Positions 33,702 to 33,992 of a DNA stretch of 33,992 bases are shown here, piece after piece. The translations under genes and the position numbers were made by a program. Position 1 is the first letter of the stretch, and each line of letters starts with the position of its first letter. Source of the DNA: Acanthamoeba lenticulata (lineage: Eukaryota; Discosea; Longamoebia; Acanthamoebidae); contig NAVB01001257.1 in NCBI GenBank assembly GCA_002179805.1, positions 1 to 33,992 of the forward strand, given 5' to 3'. A model generated the notes under the pieces. That model was not told the origin of the DNA. It worked only from the letters and a program-made list of their open reading frames with translations, and searched no databases.

Positions 33702-33992
33702 CACGAGCGTGCTGTGTGCACCACATTAAGTCCCCATGCACAAACATATAATGCACTGTGAGTCGAGCTGTACCTTCTTGACTGTTGGTAGACGACGTGT
33801 CACTGATGTAGGGCAAATATGGCTGCTGATGTTTCAATGTTGTTGTGCGGCTTTATCTGCGTAGCAAGGTCCAGAAAGATGTCACTCCATGTTCACTGTC
33901 TTCTTTTCTACACTGTTTCTCTTAGATCTGGTCCGCCGCTTGTCAAACCAGCCGCCAGCAGCAGTCATTGCAGGGGCTCATGAGCTTTGAGA

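Overview
The window is GC-rich eukaryotic DNA with dense, short (about 60-130 nt) GT-AG introns. Many introns are AT-rich islands inside GC-rich genes. There are no operons, ribosome-binding sites or prokaryotic signals. The gene set is a two-domain WRKY factor, a bacterial-type PEP synthase, an F-box/Rab-like GTPase, a Doa10-type E3, a PARP6/8-like enzyme, a PPR protein and a mitochondrial-type Cpn10. With this gene structure it suggests a free-living amoebozoan close to Acanthamoeba. That assignment is an inference from gene content and style, not a database match.

Layout, left to right. 1-1247 (-): 5' part of a secreted propeller-like protein, cut by the window edge. 1401-5554 (-): RasGEF with a long disordered N-terminus. 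5869-6282 (-): Cpn10/GroES. 6497-8447 (-): secreted ferritin-like protein with Ser/Ala/Pro linkers. 9024-13904 (-): a large gene I read as one protein, RanBP2-type zinc finger, zinc ribbon, HIT, RWD-like region, two UBA domains and a PARP6/8-type catalytic domain. 14080-15045 (-): polytopic membrane protein. 15333-16751 (+): F-box fused to a Rab5-like GTPase ending in a CAAX box. 16800-21698 (-): MARCH6/TEB4/Doa10 ERAD ubiquitin ligase. 21928-23612 (-): PPR protein. 24117-25529 (+): LOG/PpnN-like nucleosidase. 25746-28608 (-): double WRKY factor. 29286-29399 (-): 37-residue membrane microprotein behind a TATA box. 29788-33701 (-): phosphoenolpyruvate synthase.

The genes do not form one pathway. 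Ubiquitin and ADP-ribose signalling recur: F-box GTPase, Doa10 and UBA/HIT/PARP lie within about 13 kb. The two most unusual items are the HIT-UBA-PARP fusion and the F-box-GTPase fusion. In the GTPase fusion one continuous exon runs from the F-box into the first half of the P-loop. In the HIT-PARP gene the reading frames can be carried through by ordinary-sized introns. Coordinates given for genes are start codon to stop codon including introns; exon borders quoted were derived by hand from GT/AG sites and reading-frame continuity.
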